Assembly: GCA_020444245.1 (NCBI GenBank)
Contig: JAHLLI010000021.1
Span: 1 to 64,000 of the forward strand
DNA from: Actinomycetales bacterium
Lineage (GTDB): Bacteria > Actinomycetota > Actinomycetes > Actinomycetales > Cellulomonadaceae
Length of the DNA stretch: 64,000 bases
Direction: 5' to 3'
The position numbers were made by a program, and so were the translations under genes. This document shows positions 50,225 to 58,127 of this stretch, one piece after another (the first letter of the stretch is position 1; each line of letters starts with the position of its first letter). Under the pieces are notes generated by a model. The model did no database searches. It had not been told where the DNA came from and was given only the letters and a program-made list of their open reading frames with translations.

Positions 50225-50409
50225 GGGCTCACACTCCTCGAACGGGCGCGCCGATCGCCGCCCGGCACGACGCGGCGACCTGCCGGACCATCGACCGGCT
50301 CCCGCGGGACGCGAGGGTCCGGGCACGCGTTTCACCCCTTCGCCGACCCGGCCCCGGGACCCTTGACCGTCGCCAGGACCGCCCCCGGACCTCCGTCCCG
50401 ATCGACGAA

Positions 50410-50426
50410 ATACCCTACGGGGGTAT
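50410..50426 (+). promoter_or_regulatory. CsoR operator
   Basis: ATACCC-tacgg-GGGTAT is the canonical copper-sensing CsoR site (the Bacillus copZA type). It sits 36 bases upstream of csoR with TATGGT at its edge as a possible -10, so apo-CsoR should block this promoter. Confidence 0.8.
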
Positions 50427-50461
50427 GGTGTTGTGTGAACCCCAGGGACGAGGGAGCGCAC

Positions 50462-50743
50462 ATGCCGGGATACACCGGGACCAAGGATGAGTACCTCAAG
50501 CGGCTGCGCCGCATCGAGGGCCAGGTCCGAGGCATCGCACGCATGGTCGACGAGGACGTGTACTGCATCGACGTCCTCACGCAGGTTGCGGCGGTGACCA
50601 AGGCGCTCCAGGCGGTGAGCCTCGGGTTGATGGAGGACCACCTCGCGCACTGCGTCGTCGACGCGGCCCGCGAGTCGCAGGAGGCGGGCGACGCCAAGGT
50701 CCGCGAGGCGGCCGAGGCGATCGCCAGGCTCGTACGGAGCTGA
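50462..50743 (+). CDS. csoR: Copper-sensing repressor CsoR
   Basis: The 93-residue four-helix-bundle repressor has the Cu(I)-binding Cys35, His60 and Cys64 all present ([18 protein letters not shown]). [18 protein letters not shown] is the DNA-contact helix region. It binds the ATACCC-tacgg-GGGTAT operator just upstream and releases on Cu(I). The ATG at 50462 has GAGGGAG upstream. It is the first gene of a copper efflux operon with copZ and copA. Confidence 0.92.
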   Translation: MPGYTGTKDEYLKRLRRIEGQVRGIARMVDEDVYCIDVLTQVAAVTKALQAVSLGLMEDHLAHCVVDAARESQEAGDAKVREAAEAIARLVRS

Positions 50744-50783
50744 CCAGGGGCCGCCGGCCCCACCACCGAGGAAGGGAAACCCC

Positions 50784-51014
50784 ATGAGCACCCAGACCGT
50801 CCGCGTCGCGGGCATGACCTGCCACCACTGCGTGATGTCCGTGACCGAGGAGGTCAGCGAGATCGCCGGCGTGACCGGCGTCGACGTCGACCTCGTGGCC
50901 GGCGGCACCTCGACCGTGACCATCACGGCCGACGCCCCCGTCGCCGACGAGGCGATCGCCGCCGCCGTCGCCGAGGCCGGCTACGCCGTGGTGAACGCCA
51001 ACTCGCTCCTCTGA
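50784..51014 (+). CDS. copZ: Copper chaperone CopZ
   Basis: The 76-residue heavy-metal-associated domain carries the Cu(I)-binding motif GMTCHHC near residue 13. It delivers Cu(I) to CopA and to CsoR. The ATG follows GAGGAAGGG with good spacing. It lies 40 bases after csoR and 98 bases before copA. Confidence 0.92.
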   Translation: MSTQTVRVAGMTCHHCVMSVTEEVSEIAGVTGVDVDLVAGGTSTVTITADAPVADEAIAAAVAEAGYAVVNANSLL

Positions 51015-51112
51015 GGCGGCCGGAGCCACCCGCACCGGCCCCACCCGCCGGCCCCGCACGACGTGACCGGCACCAGCACCACCCAGCACACCCCACCGGG
51101 AGGTGGACCCGC

Positions 51113-53599
51113 ATGACCCAGCAGAACGCTGCGCCGACCCCGGCCCAGCAGTCCCCGCTCGAGCAGGCCTCCGCCGCAGGCGACCACCCGGTCGCCGTGC
51201 TCGACCTCGCAGTCCAGGGGATGACCTGCGCGTCCTGCGTGGCGAGGGTGGAGCGCAAGGTCGGCAAGATCGCCGGCGCGAGCGCGGTGGTGAACCTCGC
51301 CACCGAGTCCGCGCGCGTCGAGCTCAGCGAGGACATGGACGCGGACACGATCCTGGCGGCGATCGAGGCCGCCGGGTACTCGGCCACGGTCATGCGCGAC
51401 TCCCGGGCGGCCAGCGCCACCGCCATCGCCGACGCCGAGCACGAGCGCGAGATGGCGCTGTCCGGCCACTCGATGCCCGAGGGCGCCGACATGGCCGACC
51501 ACGAGGACACCTCCGACCCGGGCGAGGCGCGCGGCAAGGACCTGCGCCGTCGCCTCATCGGGGCGTCGGTGCTGACCGTGCCGGTGGTCGCACTGTCGAT
51601 GATCCCGGCGCTGCAGTTCGACGGGTGGCAGTGGGTCGTCGCCGCGCTCGCGCTGCCCGTCGCGACCTGGGCGGCGTGGCCGTTCCACCGCGCCGCGGCG
51701 CGGGCCGGCCGGCACGGCTCGTCGACGATGGACACGCTGGTGTCCCTCGGCGTCATCGCGTCGACCGGCTGGTCGCTGTGGGCCCTGCTGTTCGGCGGTG
51801 CCGGCGCGATCGGGATGCGGATGACCCCGACGCTGCTGCCCCGTGCCGCGGCCGGCGCCGGCGGCATGCCGGAGCTGTACTTCGAGACCGCCGCCGTGGT
51901 CACGACGTTCCTGCTGGCCGGCCGCTACGCCGAGCACCGCTCGCGGCGCCGGGCCGGAGACGCGCTGCGCGCGCTGCTGTCCCTCGGGGCCAGCGAGGCG
52001 ACCGTCCTGGTGGACGAGGGCGGGCGGCGCGTCGAGCGCCAGGTCCCCACGTCCGCCCTGCGGGTCGGCGACCTGTTCGCCGTGCGGCCCGGCGAGAAGG
52101 TCGCCACCGACGGCGTCGTCGTCGAAGGCACGTCCGCGCTCGACACCTCGCTGCTCACCGGCGAGCCCGTGCCGGTGGACGTCGGCCCCGGCGACGCCGT
52201 GACCGGCGCGACCGTGAACACGTCGGGCTACCTGGAGGTCCGCGCCACCCGCGTCGGCGAGGAGACCACGCTGGCCCGGATCGGGCGCCTGGTCACCCAG
52301 GCGCAGACCGGCAAGGCTCCGGTGCAGCGGCTCGCGGACCGGATCTCCGCGGTGTTCGTGCCGGTGGTCATCTCGCTCGCGATCGTGACGTTCGTCGTCT
52401 GGCTGCTGATCGGCGCCGGCACGACGGCCGCGTTCACCGCGGGCGTCGCGGTGCTGATCATCGCCTGCCCGTGCGCCCTGGGCCTGGCCACGCCGACCGC
52501 CCTGCTGGTGGGCACCGGACGCGGCGCCCAGCTGGGCGTGCTCATCAAGGGTCCGGAGATCCTCGAGCAGACCCGGCGGGTGGACACCGTCGTGCTGGAC
52601 AAGACCGGCACGGTCACCGAGGGCCGCATGCAGGTCACCGACGTGCTGCCGGCCAAGGGCGAGGACGCCGACGAGGCCGTGCGGTTCGCCGGTGCCGTCG
52701 AGGCACGCAGCGAGCACCCGATCGCCCGTGCGGTGGTCGACCGGGCCCGCAACACCGTCACCACCGGCGGCGCTCCCGAGCCCGAGGTCCCGCAGGTGGG
52801 TGCCGACGGCGTCGAGATCGGCTCGGACCAGGTCACCGAGTTCCGCAACGACGCCGGGCGCGGCGTGGTGGGCGTGGTCCGCACCGCGCACCAGGGGGTC
52901 GAGGTCTCCCGGCGCGTGCTGGTGGGCCGCGGCACGTGGCTACGCGAGCAGGACGTCGACACCTCGGCGCTGGACGGCGTCGCGACGATGGCCGAGCGCG
53001 AGGGCTCGACGGTGGTCCTGGTGGCCTGGGCCGGCCGCGCGCGCGCCGCGATCGTGCTGAGCGACCCGATCAAGGAGACCTCACGCGCCGCCGTCGCCGA
53101 GCTGCGCGAGCTGGGCCTGCGGCCGGTCCTGCTCACCGGCGACAACGCCACCGTGGCCCGCACGGTCGCCCAGGACGTGGGCATCGCGGCGGAGGACGTG
53201 GTGGCCGAGGTCCTGCCGGAGGACAAGGTCGAGGCCGTGGTCGCGCTCCAGCGCGCCGGCCGGGTGGTCGCGATGGTCGGCGACGGCGTCAACGACGCCG
53301 CGGCCCTCGCCCAGGCCGACCTGGGCCTGGCGATGGGCACCGGCACCGACGTCGCGATCGAGGCCGCCGACATCACGCTGGTGCGCGGCGACCTGCAGTC
53401 GGCCGGTCAGGCGATCCGGCTGTCCAGGCGGACCCTGCAGATCATCAAGCAGAACCTGTTCTGGGCGTTCGGCTACAACGTGGCGGCGATCCCGCTGGCC
53501 GCGCTCGGCATGCTCAACCCGATGATCGCCGGTGCGGCGATGGCCTTCAGCAGCGTCCTGGTGGTGAGTAACTCCCTGCGCCTGCGCCGCTTCTCCTGA
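51113..53599 (+). CDS. copA: Copper-exporting P1B-type ATPase
   Basis: The 828-residue ATPase has an N-terminal metal-binding domain with MTCASC (Cys39, Cys42). A His/Met-rich stretch (about 115-145, MALSGHSMPEGADMADHE) and the membrane metal motif ACPCALG follow. The TGEP actuator motif, the phosphorylated Asp in LDKTGTVTEG and the DGVNDAAALAQAD hinge are in place. It exports Cu(I). It follows copZ under CsoR control. The ATG at 51113 has GGGAGG eight bases upstream. Confidence 0.95.
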   Translation: MTQQNAAPTPAQQSPLEQASAAGDHPVAVLDLAVQGMTCASCVARVERKVGKIAGASAVVNLATESARVELSEDMDADTILAAIEAAGYSATVMRDSRAASATAIADAEHEREMALSGHSMPEGADMADHEDTSDPGEARGKDLRRRLIGASVLTVPVVALSMIPALQFDGWQWVVAALALPVATWAAWPFHRAAARAGRHGSSTMDTLVSLGVIASTGWSLWALLFGGAGAIGMRMTPTLLPRAAAGAGGMPELYFETAAVVTTFLLAGRYAEHRSRRRAGDALRALLSLGASEATVLVDEGGRRVERQVPTSALRVGDLFAVRPGEKVATDGVVVEGTSALDTSLLTGEPVPVDVGPGDAVTGATVNTSGYLEVRATRVGEETTLARIGRLVTQAQTGKAPVQRLADRISAVFVPVVISLAIVTFVVWLLIGAGTTAAFTAGVAVLIIACPCALGLATPTALLVGTGRGAQLGVLIKGPEILEQTRRVDTVVLDKTGTVTEGRMQVTDVLPAKGEDADEAVRFAGAVEARSEHPIARAVVDRARNTVTTGGAPEPEVPQVGADGVEIGSDQVTEFRNDAGRGVVGVVRTAHQGVEVSRRVLVGRGTWLREQDVDTSALDGVATMAEREGSTVVLVAWAGRARAAIVLSDPIKETSRAAVAELRELGLRPVLLTGDNATVARTVAQDVGIAAEDVVAEVLPEDKVEAVVALQRAGRVVAMVGDGVNDAAALAQADLGLAMGTGTDVAIEAADITLVRGDLQSAGQAIRLSRRTLQIIKQNLFWAFGYNVAAIPLAALGMLNPMIAGAAMAFSSVLVVSNSLRLRRFS

Positions 53600-53702
53600 G
53601 CGCCGCCGAGCTGGGCAGCGAGGCGTGATCCCTGGGGGCTGATCCCTGGGTCGGCCCCGACGGGAACGGCGCCCCGACGCGCGCTCGTGCCGATGAGCGA
53701 GC

Positions 53703-53718
53703 ACGGCCCTCGGGCCGT
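53703..53718. terminator. Short GC hairpin after copA
   Basis: ACGGCCC and GGGCCGT around a two-base loop form a stable stem 104 bases past the copA stop, without a U tract. It may end copA transcripts. Confidence 0.35.
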
Positions 53719-53729
53719 CCACCTGCCAA

Positions 53730-53770
53730 CGTGGAAACTCCGGCGCGAGTACCGCGTCGGAAGTTCCACG
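53730..53770. other. Imperfect 13-bp inverted repeat with 15-base loop
   Basis: CGTGGAAACTCCG pairs with CGGAAGTTCCACG at 11 of 13 positions around a 15-base centre. It may be a bidirectional terminator between convergent genes or a protein site. Confidence 0.4.
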
Positions 53771-53898
53771 TACGCACCCGGCGGGGCGATCCGTCCCCTA
53801 CCTGCCGCAGCTCGTGCGCGCGCTGGCACGGCACGGCCCTGCGTCGCGCTGGACCGGGTTCTGTCACGGAACGCGCGACGGATCGTCCGCGCGGGCGC

Positions 53899-54696
53899 TC
53901 AGTGGAACCGGCGGCCCTCGTCGCGGCGGTAGGCGTATGCGGTCACGACGGCGAACAGCACCGTCCACGCGGCGAGCACCGGCAGGGCCGTCGCGGGCAG
54001 GGCGTCGCCGGTCACCGCGGACACCACCAGGTCCCGCGCGGCGCGGCTGGGCAGGTACGTCGACAGGGTGTCGAGCCACCCCGGGAAGGACTCCGGGGGG
54101 AGGAACAGGCCCCCGGCGAACGCGAGCGGGAACACCACGACCTGCGCCACCGCGACCGCGGCCTTGGAGCTCATCAGGTAGCCGATGGTCAGGCCGATGA
54201 GCAGGAACGGCACCCCCGACACCATCGCGAGCAGCACACCGGCGAGGAACTGCCCCCACGTCACCGACGCCTCGGTGAGGAACGCCGCGATGAGGATCGG
54301 CGGCACCAGGCCCAGCAGCGACCACACCGTGCCGTTCAGCACCCGCCCGGCCATCCGCGGCCATGGACCGCTGGGCAGCGTGCGCAGGTACGGGTCGAAC
54401 GGCTGGGCGCGGTCCTCTGCCACGCCGATGCCGTAGGTGAACACCGATGTCGACATCACCGCGAACACCGCGAGCTGCGCGGTGGCCGCGGCCGCGGCCA
54501 CCGGGTCCCCGGCGACCACGCGCTGCGGCACCACGAAGAACAGCAGCGCCAGCCCGGGGAAGAGCATCGTGCCGAGCACGGCCATCGGGACCCGGATCGT
54601 CTCCAGGAAGCCGTAGCGGAAGTGGACCACCGACAGGCGCAGCCCGGAGATGCGGGGCGCGCGCGCCGGTGTGCGGTCGGCGACGACGGCGGTCAT
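53899..54696 (-). CDS. ABC-2 type transporter permease
   Basis: The 265-residue membrane protein has six hydrophobic segments (e.g. VLGTMLFPGLALLFFVV and LLIGLTIGYLMSSKAAVAVA) in the ABC-2 pattern. It should form the membrane pore for the ATPase encoded just before it. The ATG at 54696 overlaps the ATPase stop (ATGA). It is last in a four-gene operon; the cargo is unknown. Confidence 0.88.
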   Translation of the reverse strand: MTAVVADRTPARAPRISGLRLSVVHFRYGFLETIRVPMAVLGTMLFPGLALLFFVVPQRVVAGDPVAAAAATAQLAVFAVMSTSVFTYGIGVAEDRAQPFDPYLRTLPSGPWPRMAGRVLNGTVWSLLGLVPPILIAAFLTEASVTWGQFLAGVLLAMVSGVPFLLIGLTIGYLMSSKAAVAVAQVVVFPLAFAGGLFLPPESFPGWLDTLSTYLPSRAARDLVVSAVTGDALPATALPVLAAWTVLFAVVTAYAYRRDEGRRFH

Positions 54697-55583
54697 GCCG
54701 CCACCTCCCTCGTCAGGGCCAGGAAGGCCTCCTCGAGCGTGGCGGTGCGCACCTCGAGGTCGCGGAACGCCACGTCGCGCCGCACCAGCTCGCGCACCAC
54801 CGCGTCGGCGTCCGGCGTGAGCAGGACATGGCGGCCCGACGTGTCGGTCTCGCGCCGCACCACGCCGGGCAGATCCACCACCGCGGCCGGCGCCTCGAGC
54901 GCCAACGTGACCCGGCGCAGCGCCACCCGCCCCAGGATCTGAGGCAGCGGGGCGTCCGCGAGCACGTGGCCGTGGTCCACCACGACGACGCGCTCGGCGA
55001 GCGCCTCGATCTCCTCCAGGTAGTGGCTGGTGACGACCACCGTCGTGCCCGCCGCGTGGAAGGCGCGCAGGGTGTCCCACAGGATCCGGCGGGCGTCGAC
55101 GTCCAGGCCGGTGGTCGGCTCGTCGAGCAGGACCAGGTCGGGCCGTCCGACGACGGCGAGCGCCACGGCCAGGCGGCGCTTCTCCCCGCCGGACATCCCG
55201 CCGGTCTGACGGCCGGCCAGCGCGGTGAGGCCGAAGGTGTCGAGCAGCTCGGCGGTCGGGATCGGGTGCGGGTAGTGGGCGCCGACGAACTCGACGACCT
55301 CGCGCACCTTGAGCGAGGCGGGCAGGCCGGTCTCCTGCGGCGTGGTGCCCAGCCGCACGCGGGCGACCGCGTCGCGCGGGTCGCGGCCGAACAGCCGGAC
55401 GGTGCCGGAGTCCGGCCGGCGCAGCCCCTCGACCAGGCTGAGCAGCGTCGTCTTGCCCGCGCCGTTGGGGCCGAGCAGCCCGACCAGCTGGCCGGGCGCC
55501 ACGGACAGGGACACGTCGTCGAGCGCGACGGTCGCGCCGAACCGGCGCGTCACGTGGTCGACGAGGATCGGGATGTCGCTCAT
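54693..55583 (-). CDS. ABC transporter ATP-binding protein
   Basis: The 296-residue ATPase has Walker A GPNGAGKTTLLSL, signature MSGGEKRRLAVA, Walker B LVLLDEPTTGLD and the H-loop in VVVTSHYLEE. The C-terminal region (VAFRDLEVRTATLEEAFLALT) is typical of drug or heme exporter ATPases (CcmA/DrrA-like). It is coupled on both sides by four-base overlaps with the regulator and the permease. Confidence 0.93.
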   Translation of the reverse strand: MSDIPILVDHVTRRFGATVALDDVSLSVAPGQLVGLLGPNGAGKTTLLSLVEGLRRPDSGTVRLFGRDPRDAVARVRLGTTPQETGLPASLKVREVVEFVGAHYPHPIPTAELLDTFGLTALAGRQTGGMSGGEKRRLAVALAVVGRPDLVLLDEPTTGLDVDARRILWDTLRAFHAAGTTVVVTSHYLEEIEALAERVVVVDHGHVLADAPLPQILGRVALRRVTLALEAPAAVVDLPGVVRRETDTSGRHVLLTPDADAVVRELVRRDVAFRDLEVRTATLEEAFLALTREVAA

Positions 55584-55942
55584 CGTTCCTCCTGGGGCGA
55601 CGTGGCCGAGCGATCGGCCTCGGGGTCGGTGCGGGCCGCGGGTGCGGCCGGTGGTGTCAGCAGGGCCTGGAGCGCGGCGAGGTAGTCCTCGAAGGCGCGG
55701 CGACCGTCGCGGGTCGCGCCGACCTCGGTGCTGGGCACACGTCCGCGGAAGGACTTGACCACCTCGACGTAGCCGGCGTCCTCGAGCTTGCGCAGGTGGG
55801 TGGACAGGTTCCCGGCCGTGGCGTCGAGGAGCTGCTGGAGCCGGGGGAAGGTGAGCCGGTCGCCCGCCGGCAGGGCGGTGAGCGTCGTCATGATCCGCAG
55901 CCGGGCCTGGGAGTGGATGACCGGGTCGAGGTCGGCGCTCAC
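55580..55942 (-). CDS. Winged-helix transcriptional regulator
   Basis: The 120-residue protein has the HTH_34-type fold (LDPVIHSQARLRIMTTL ... FPRLQQLLDATAGNLSTHLRKLEDAGYVEVVK) used by ArsR/MarR-like regulators. It likely represses this operon; a perfect TTTGCGtCGCAAA dyad in the promoter is the best operator candidate. GTG 55942 overlaps the membrane protein stop, and its stop overlaps the ATPase start. A Pro/Ala-rich tail follows the domain. Confidence 0.88.
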   Translation of the reverse strand: MSADLDPVIHSQARLRIMTTLTALPAGDRLTFPRLQQLLDATAGNLSTHLRKLEDAGYVEVVKSFRGRVPSTEVGATRDGRRAFEDYLAALQALLTPPAAPAARTDPEADRSATSPQEER

Positions 55943-56634
55943 GACGGCGCCCCTGGACGCCGGGCCCGCGACGGGCTCCGTGTGACGCGCAGGTGGTACA
56001 CCAGGGCGCCGATCAGCAGACCGCCGCCGCCCGCGACCGCCATCACCAGGTGCACGTGGGCCGGCCCGGACAGCGCCCCGGCGGCCGCCGCGACGCAGAT
56101 CCAGGCGCCCAGCCCGAACTGCATCGAGTCGCCCCACACCGCGCCACCGGCCATGTACAGGGCCCCGACCACGAGCGCCGGCACCACCGAGGTGACCACC
56201 GCCATCACCTGGTCGCTCGCGCCGCTCATGCCCAGCGAGGTGTTGAGCGCGGCGACCGCGCTGAACGACAGGCCCCACGTCCAGCCGAGCATCTGACGCT
56301 GGGCCTTCGACGAGCCGCTCAGCCCTGAGCTGCGGCGGGTCAGGTGCACGGCGGTGACCACGACGCCCACGAGCATGAGGGCGCCGAACCCGGCATAGGC
56401 CGCGCCGACCGTGAGCCCCGAACCGCTGCGGTCCGCGAGCCAGAGCAGGCCGAACCCGACGAGCCACGCGGCACCCCACACGCCGTAGAGCAGGCGCGCG
56501 TCGGGGTTCGTCGACCGGACCACGTGGGCGCGCTGCGCGGCGACCAGGGCCGCCATCGCGGCAGGGTCGGCCGGGCCGTCGGCGAGGTCGGCCGGGCCGT
56601 CAGCCGGGTCGACGTTCTCGGGGTGTGCCTGCAT
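55939..56634 (-). CDS. Membrane protein heading ABC exporter operon
   Basis: The 231-residue protein has an acidic N-terminus (VDPADGPADLADGPADPA) and about six predicted helices (LLYGVWGAAWLVGFGLLWLA, ALMLVGVVVTAVHLTRR and others). The family is not recognised. The ATG at 56634 has AGGAG six bases upstream. It is first in the operon with the regulator, ATPase and permease, so it may be a sensor or accessory subunit. Confidence 0.78.
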   Translation of the reverse strand: MQAHPENVDPADGPADLADGPADPAAMAALVAAQRAHVVRSTNPDARLLYGVWGAAWLVGFGLLWLADRSGSGLTVGAAYAGFGALMLVGVVVTAVHLTRRSSGLSGSSKAQRQMLGWTWGLSFSAVAALNTSLGMSGASDQVMAVVTSVVPALVVGALYMAGGAVWGDSMQFGLGAWICVAAAAGALSGPAHVHLVMAVAGGGGLLIGALVYHLRVTRSPSRARRPGAPS

Positions 56635-56653
56635 CGGATCTCCTACCAACTAC

Positions 56654-56666
56654 TTTGCGTCGCAAA
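56654..56666. promoter_or_regulatory. Operator-like dyad of ABC exporter operon
   Basis: TTTGCG-t-CGCAAA is a perfect palindrome 20-32 bases upstream of the first gene, in AT-rich promoter sequence. It is the likely site of the winged-helix regulator encoded in the operon. Confidence 0.5.
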
Positions 56667-56683
56667 CCACTCTGCAATCATCG

Positions 56684-56705
56684 TTGACGAGACGTTAACC
56701 GTCAA
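56684..56705. promoter_or_regulatory. Second dyad in ABC operon / zinc-ribbon divergent region
   Basis: TTGACG and CGTCAA flank agacgttaac, itself containing GTTAAC. It lies between the minus-strand operon and the plus-strand zinc-ribbon gene and could serve either promoter; the TTGACG half may be a -35 element. Confidence 0.35.
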
Positions 56706-56762
56706 GACCTCAAACCGCGTCACAGACGGGCCGATCCTCGACAGGACCCGAATGGAGGTCCC

Positions 56763-57080
56763 ATGACCCCGACACCGGCCTCGTCGTCCAGCACGACGAT
56801 CGACCTGACCGCCGAGCTGCTCGGCGCGCTCGAGTTCGCCGCGACCCTGCCGTGCGAGCACCGCGGGCACGCCATGGCCCACGCCGACGAACCCGCGCGC
56901 TGGCAGGTCCGAACGCACTGCCCGCACTGCAGCCGCGGCGGCCGCTACCTGCTGTGCGAGTCGGGCCGCCGGCACATGCAGTGGCCGGCGAACCTCGGCT
57001 GCGTGTGGTGCGGTGCGGTGGGCCACTGGGAGGACTTCGTCGTCGCGTGCGTCGCGCTCCCGGAGGCCGGTACGCACTGA
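56763..57080 (+). CDS. Small zinc-ribbon-like hypothetical protein
   Basis: The 105-residue protein has two CxxC pairs (Cys53-x2-Cys56 in CPHC and Cys80-x2-Cys83 in CVWC), 23 residues between them, as in a zinc ribbon. Extra Cys/His occur in PCEHRGH and at 65 and 96. The N-terminus is Ser/Thr-rich. I do not recognise the family. GGAGG lies six bases before the ATG at 56763. It is divergent from the ABC exporter operon and 57 bases before the CPBP gene. Confidence 0.75.
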   Translation: MTPTPASSSSTTIDLTAELLGALEFAATLPCEHRGHAMAHADEPARWQVRTHCPHCSRGGRYLLCESGRRHMQWPANLGCVWCGAVGHWEDFVVACVALPEAGTH

Positions 57081-57125
57081 CGCAGCCGCCCAGCGCGCGC
57101 CCAGCAGACACCCAGGATCGACCCG

Positions 57126-57131
57126 TACCGT
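57126..57131 (+). promoter_or_regulatory. -10-like box for CPBP gene
   Basis: TACCGT lies six bases before the GTG at 57138; no Shine-Dalgarno is visible. The arrangement is the same as at the MFS, LPG-synthase-like and photolyase genes. Confidence 0.35.
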
Positions 57132-57137
57132 GGGATC

Positions 57138-57983
57138 GTGGCCACCATGACCCCCTCGGACGAGGAGATCTCGCCGTCCGATCCGGGCTCGTCCGACCCG
57201 GGCTCGCCGGACGCGGTCCAGCCCAGCCGCGGACGCCTGACCGCCGAGGTCTGGATCGTCCTTGGGCTGTCGCTGGGCCAGGCAGGCGTCCGCGCGATCG
57301 TGGCCCTGATCGACCGCCTCACCCAGGCCGCCCCGCTGGGCGACCAGACCGCGACGATCGTGCCGAGCCAGTCGCCGCGGCCGTGGCTCGACCTGACCTA
57401 CCAGCTGCTCAACATCGGCTTCGGCCTCATGCCCGTGGTCCTGGCGATCTTCCTGCTCGCCCAGCCGCACGGGGTACGAGCGGCCCTGGCCAGGATCGGC
57501 CTGGACGCCACGCGTCCCGGGCGCGACCTGATCGCCGGGGCGGGGCTCGCCGCGGTCATCGGCATCCCCGGCCTGGGCCTGTACGCGGCCGGCCGGGCGC
57601 TCGGGCTCAGCGTGCACATCAACACCTCGGGCCTGACCGACCACTGGTGGACCATCCCGGTGCTGGTGCTCGCGGCGCTGTACAACGCGCTGCTCGAGGA
57701 GGTCGTGATCGTCGCCTGGCTGCTCGACCGGCTCGGCCGGCTGGGCTGGCGGATCCCCGCGGCCATCGCACTCAGCGCCCTGATCCGAGGCTCGTACCAC
57801 CTGTACCAGGGCCCCGCGATGGCGGCCGGCAACGTCGTCATGGGCGTGGTGTTCGCCCTCGCCTACCTGCGCTGGAAGCGGGTGGCCCCGCTGGTCGTGG
57901 CGCACTTCCTGCTCGACCTGGTCTCCTTCGTCGGTCCCGCCCTGCTGCCGGCGGGCCTGCTCGCGTCACTCGGACTGTCCTGA
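57138..57983 (+). CDS. CPBP-family intramembrane metalloprotease
   Basis: The 281-residue polytopic protein has a polar N-terminus (about 1-30) and eight or so helices. The CPBP/Rce1 motifs are EE in NALLEEVVIVAWLLDRL, the second motif with His in IRGSYHLYQG, and HFLLDLVSF (HxxxD). It may process membrane proteins or peptides. The GTG at 57138 is used (ATG 57147 is possible). It ends 145 bases before the diguanylate cyclase, with a foldable leader between. Confidence 0.85.
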   Translation: MATMTPSDEEISPSDPGSSDPGSPDAVQPSRGRLTAEVWIVLGLSLGQAGVRAIVALIDRLTQAAPLGDQTATIVPSQSPRPWLDLTYQLLNIGFGLMPVVLAIFLLAQPHGVRAALARIGLDATRPGRDLIAGAGLAAVIGIPGLGLYAAGRALGLSVHINTSGLTDHWWTIPVLVLAALYNALLEEVVIVAWLLDRLGRLGWRIPAAIALSALIRGSYHLYQGPAMAAGNVVMGVVFALAYLRWKRVAPLVVAHFLLDLVSFVGPALLPAGLLASLGLS

Positions 57984-57990
57984 CTCCGAA

Positions 57991-58031
57991 CGGGTGAAAG
58001 TCCGCGGTCATCGCCGCAGGTCAGCGACCTG
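57991..58031 (+). other. Structured leader of the diguanylate cyclase gene
   Basis: Three consecutive or mutually exclusive stems can form: CGGGT-GAAA-GTCCG (57991-58004, GAAA tetraloop), GCGG-tcatcg-CCGC (58004-58017) and CAGGTC-agc-GACCTG (58017-58031), the last competing with GGTCA-gcgacc-TGACC. It does not match the c-di-GMP-I riboswitch core. It is a candidate regulatory RNA of unknown type. Confidence 0.35.
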
Positions 58032-58127
58032 ACCGGGTGCGGGGGACGGATCACGAAAGGGTCACGCCCTGGCCATGCCGTCGCGCGCTGGGCAGACTTG
58101 GCGTCACCCCCGAAACTCGAGGTCCGC

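Larger units (their letters stand above)
53600..53898. other. Convergent intergenic region, no gene seen
   Basis: This 299-base stretch between copA and the ABC permease holds a 7-bp-arm hairpin ACGGCCC-tc-GGGCCGT (53703-53718), a larger imperfect hairpin at 53730-53770 and a doubled tgatccctggg. No reading frame there has convincing codon use. Confidence 0.5.

Noticed and set aside
57991-58080. c-di-GMP-I (GEMM) riboswitch or BldD box before the diguanylate cyclase
   Set aside because: The conserved GEMM core (CACGCACAGGGCAAA and GGACGCAAAGCC) is absent, and the TCAC...GTCA arms at 58051-58064 are one base wider than the BldD consensus.
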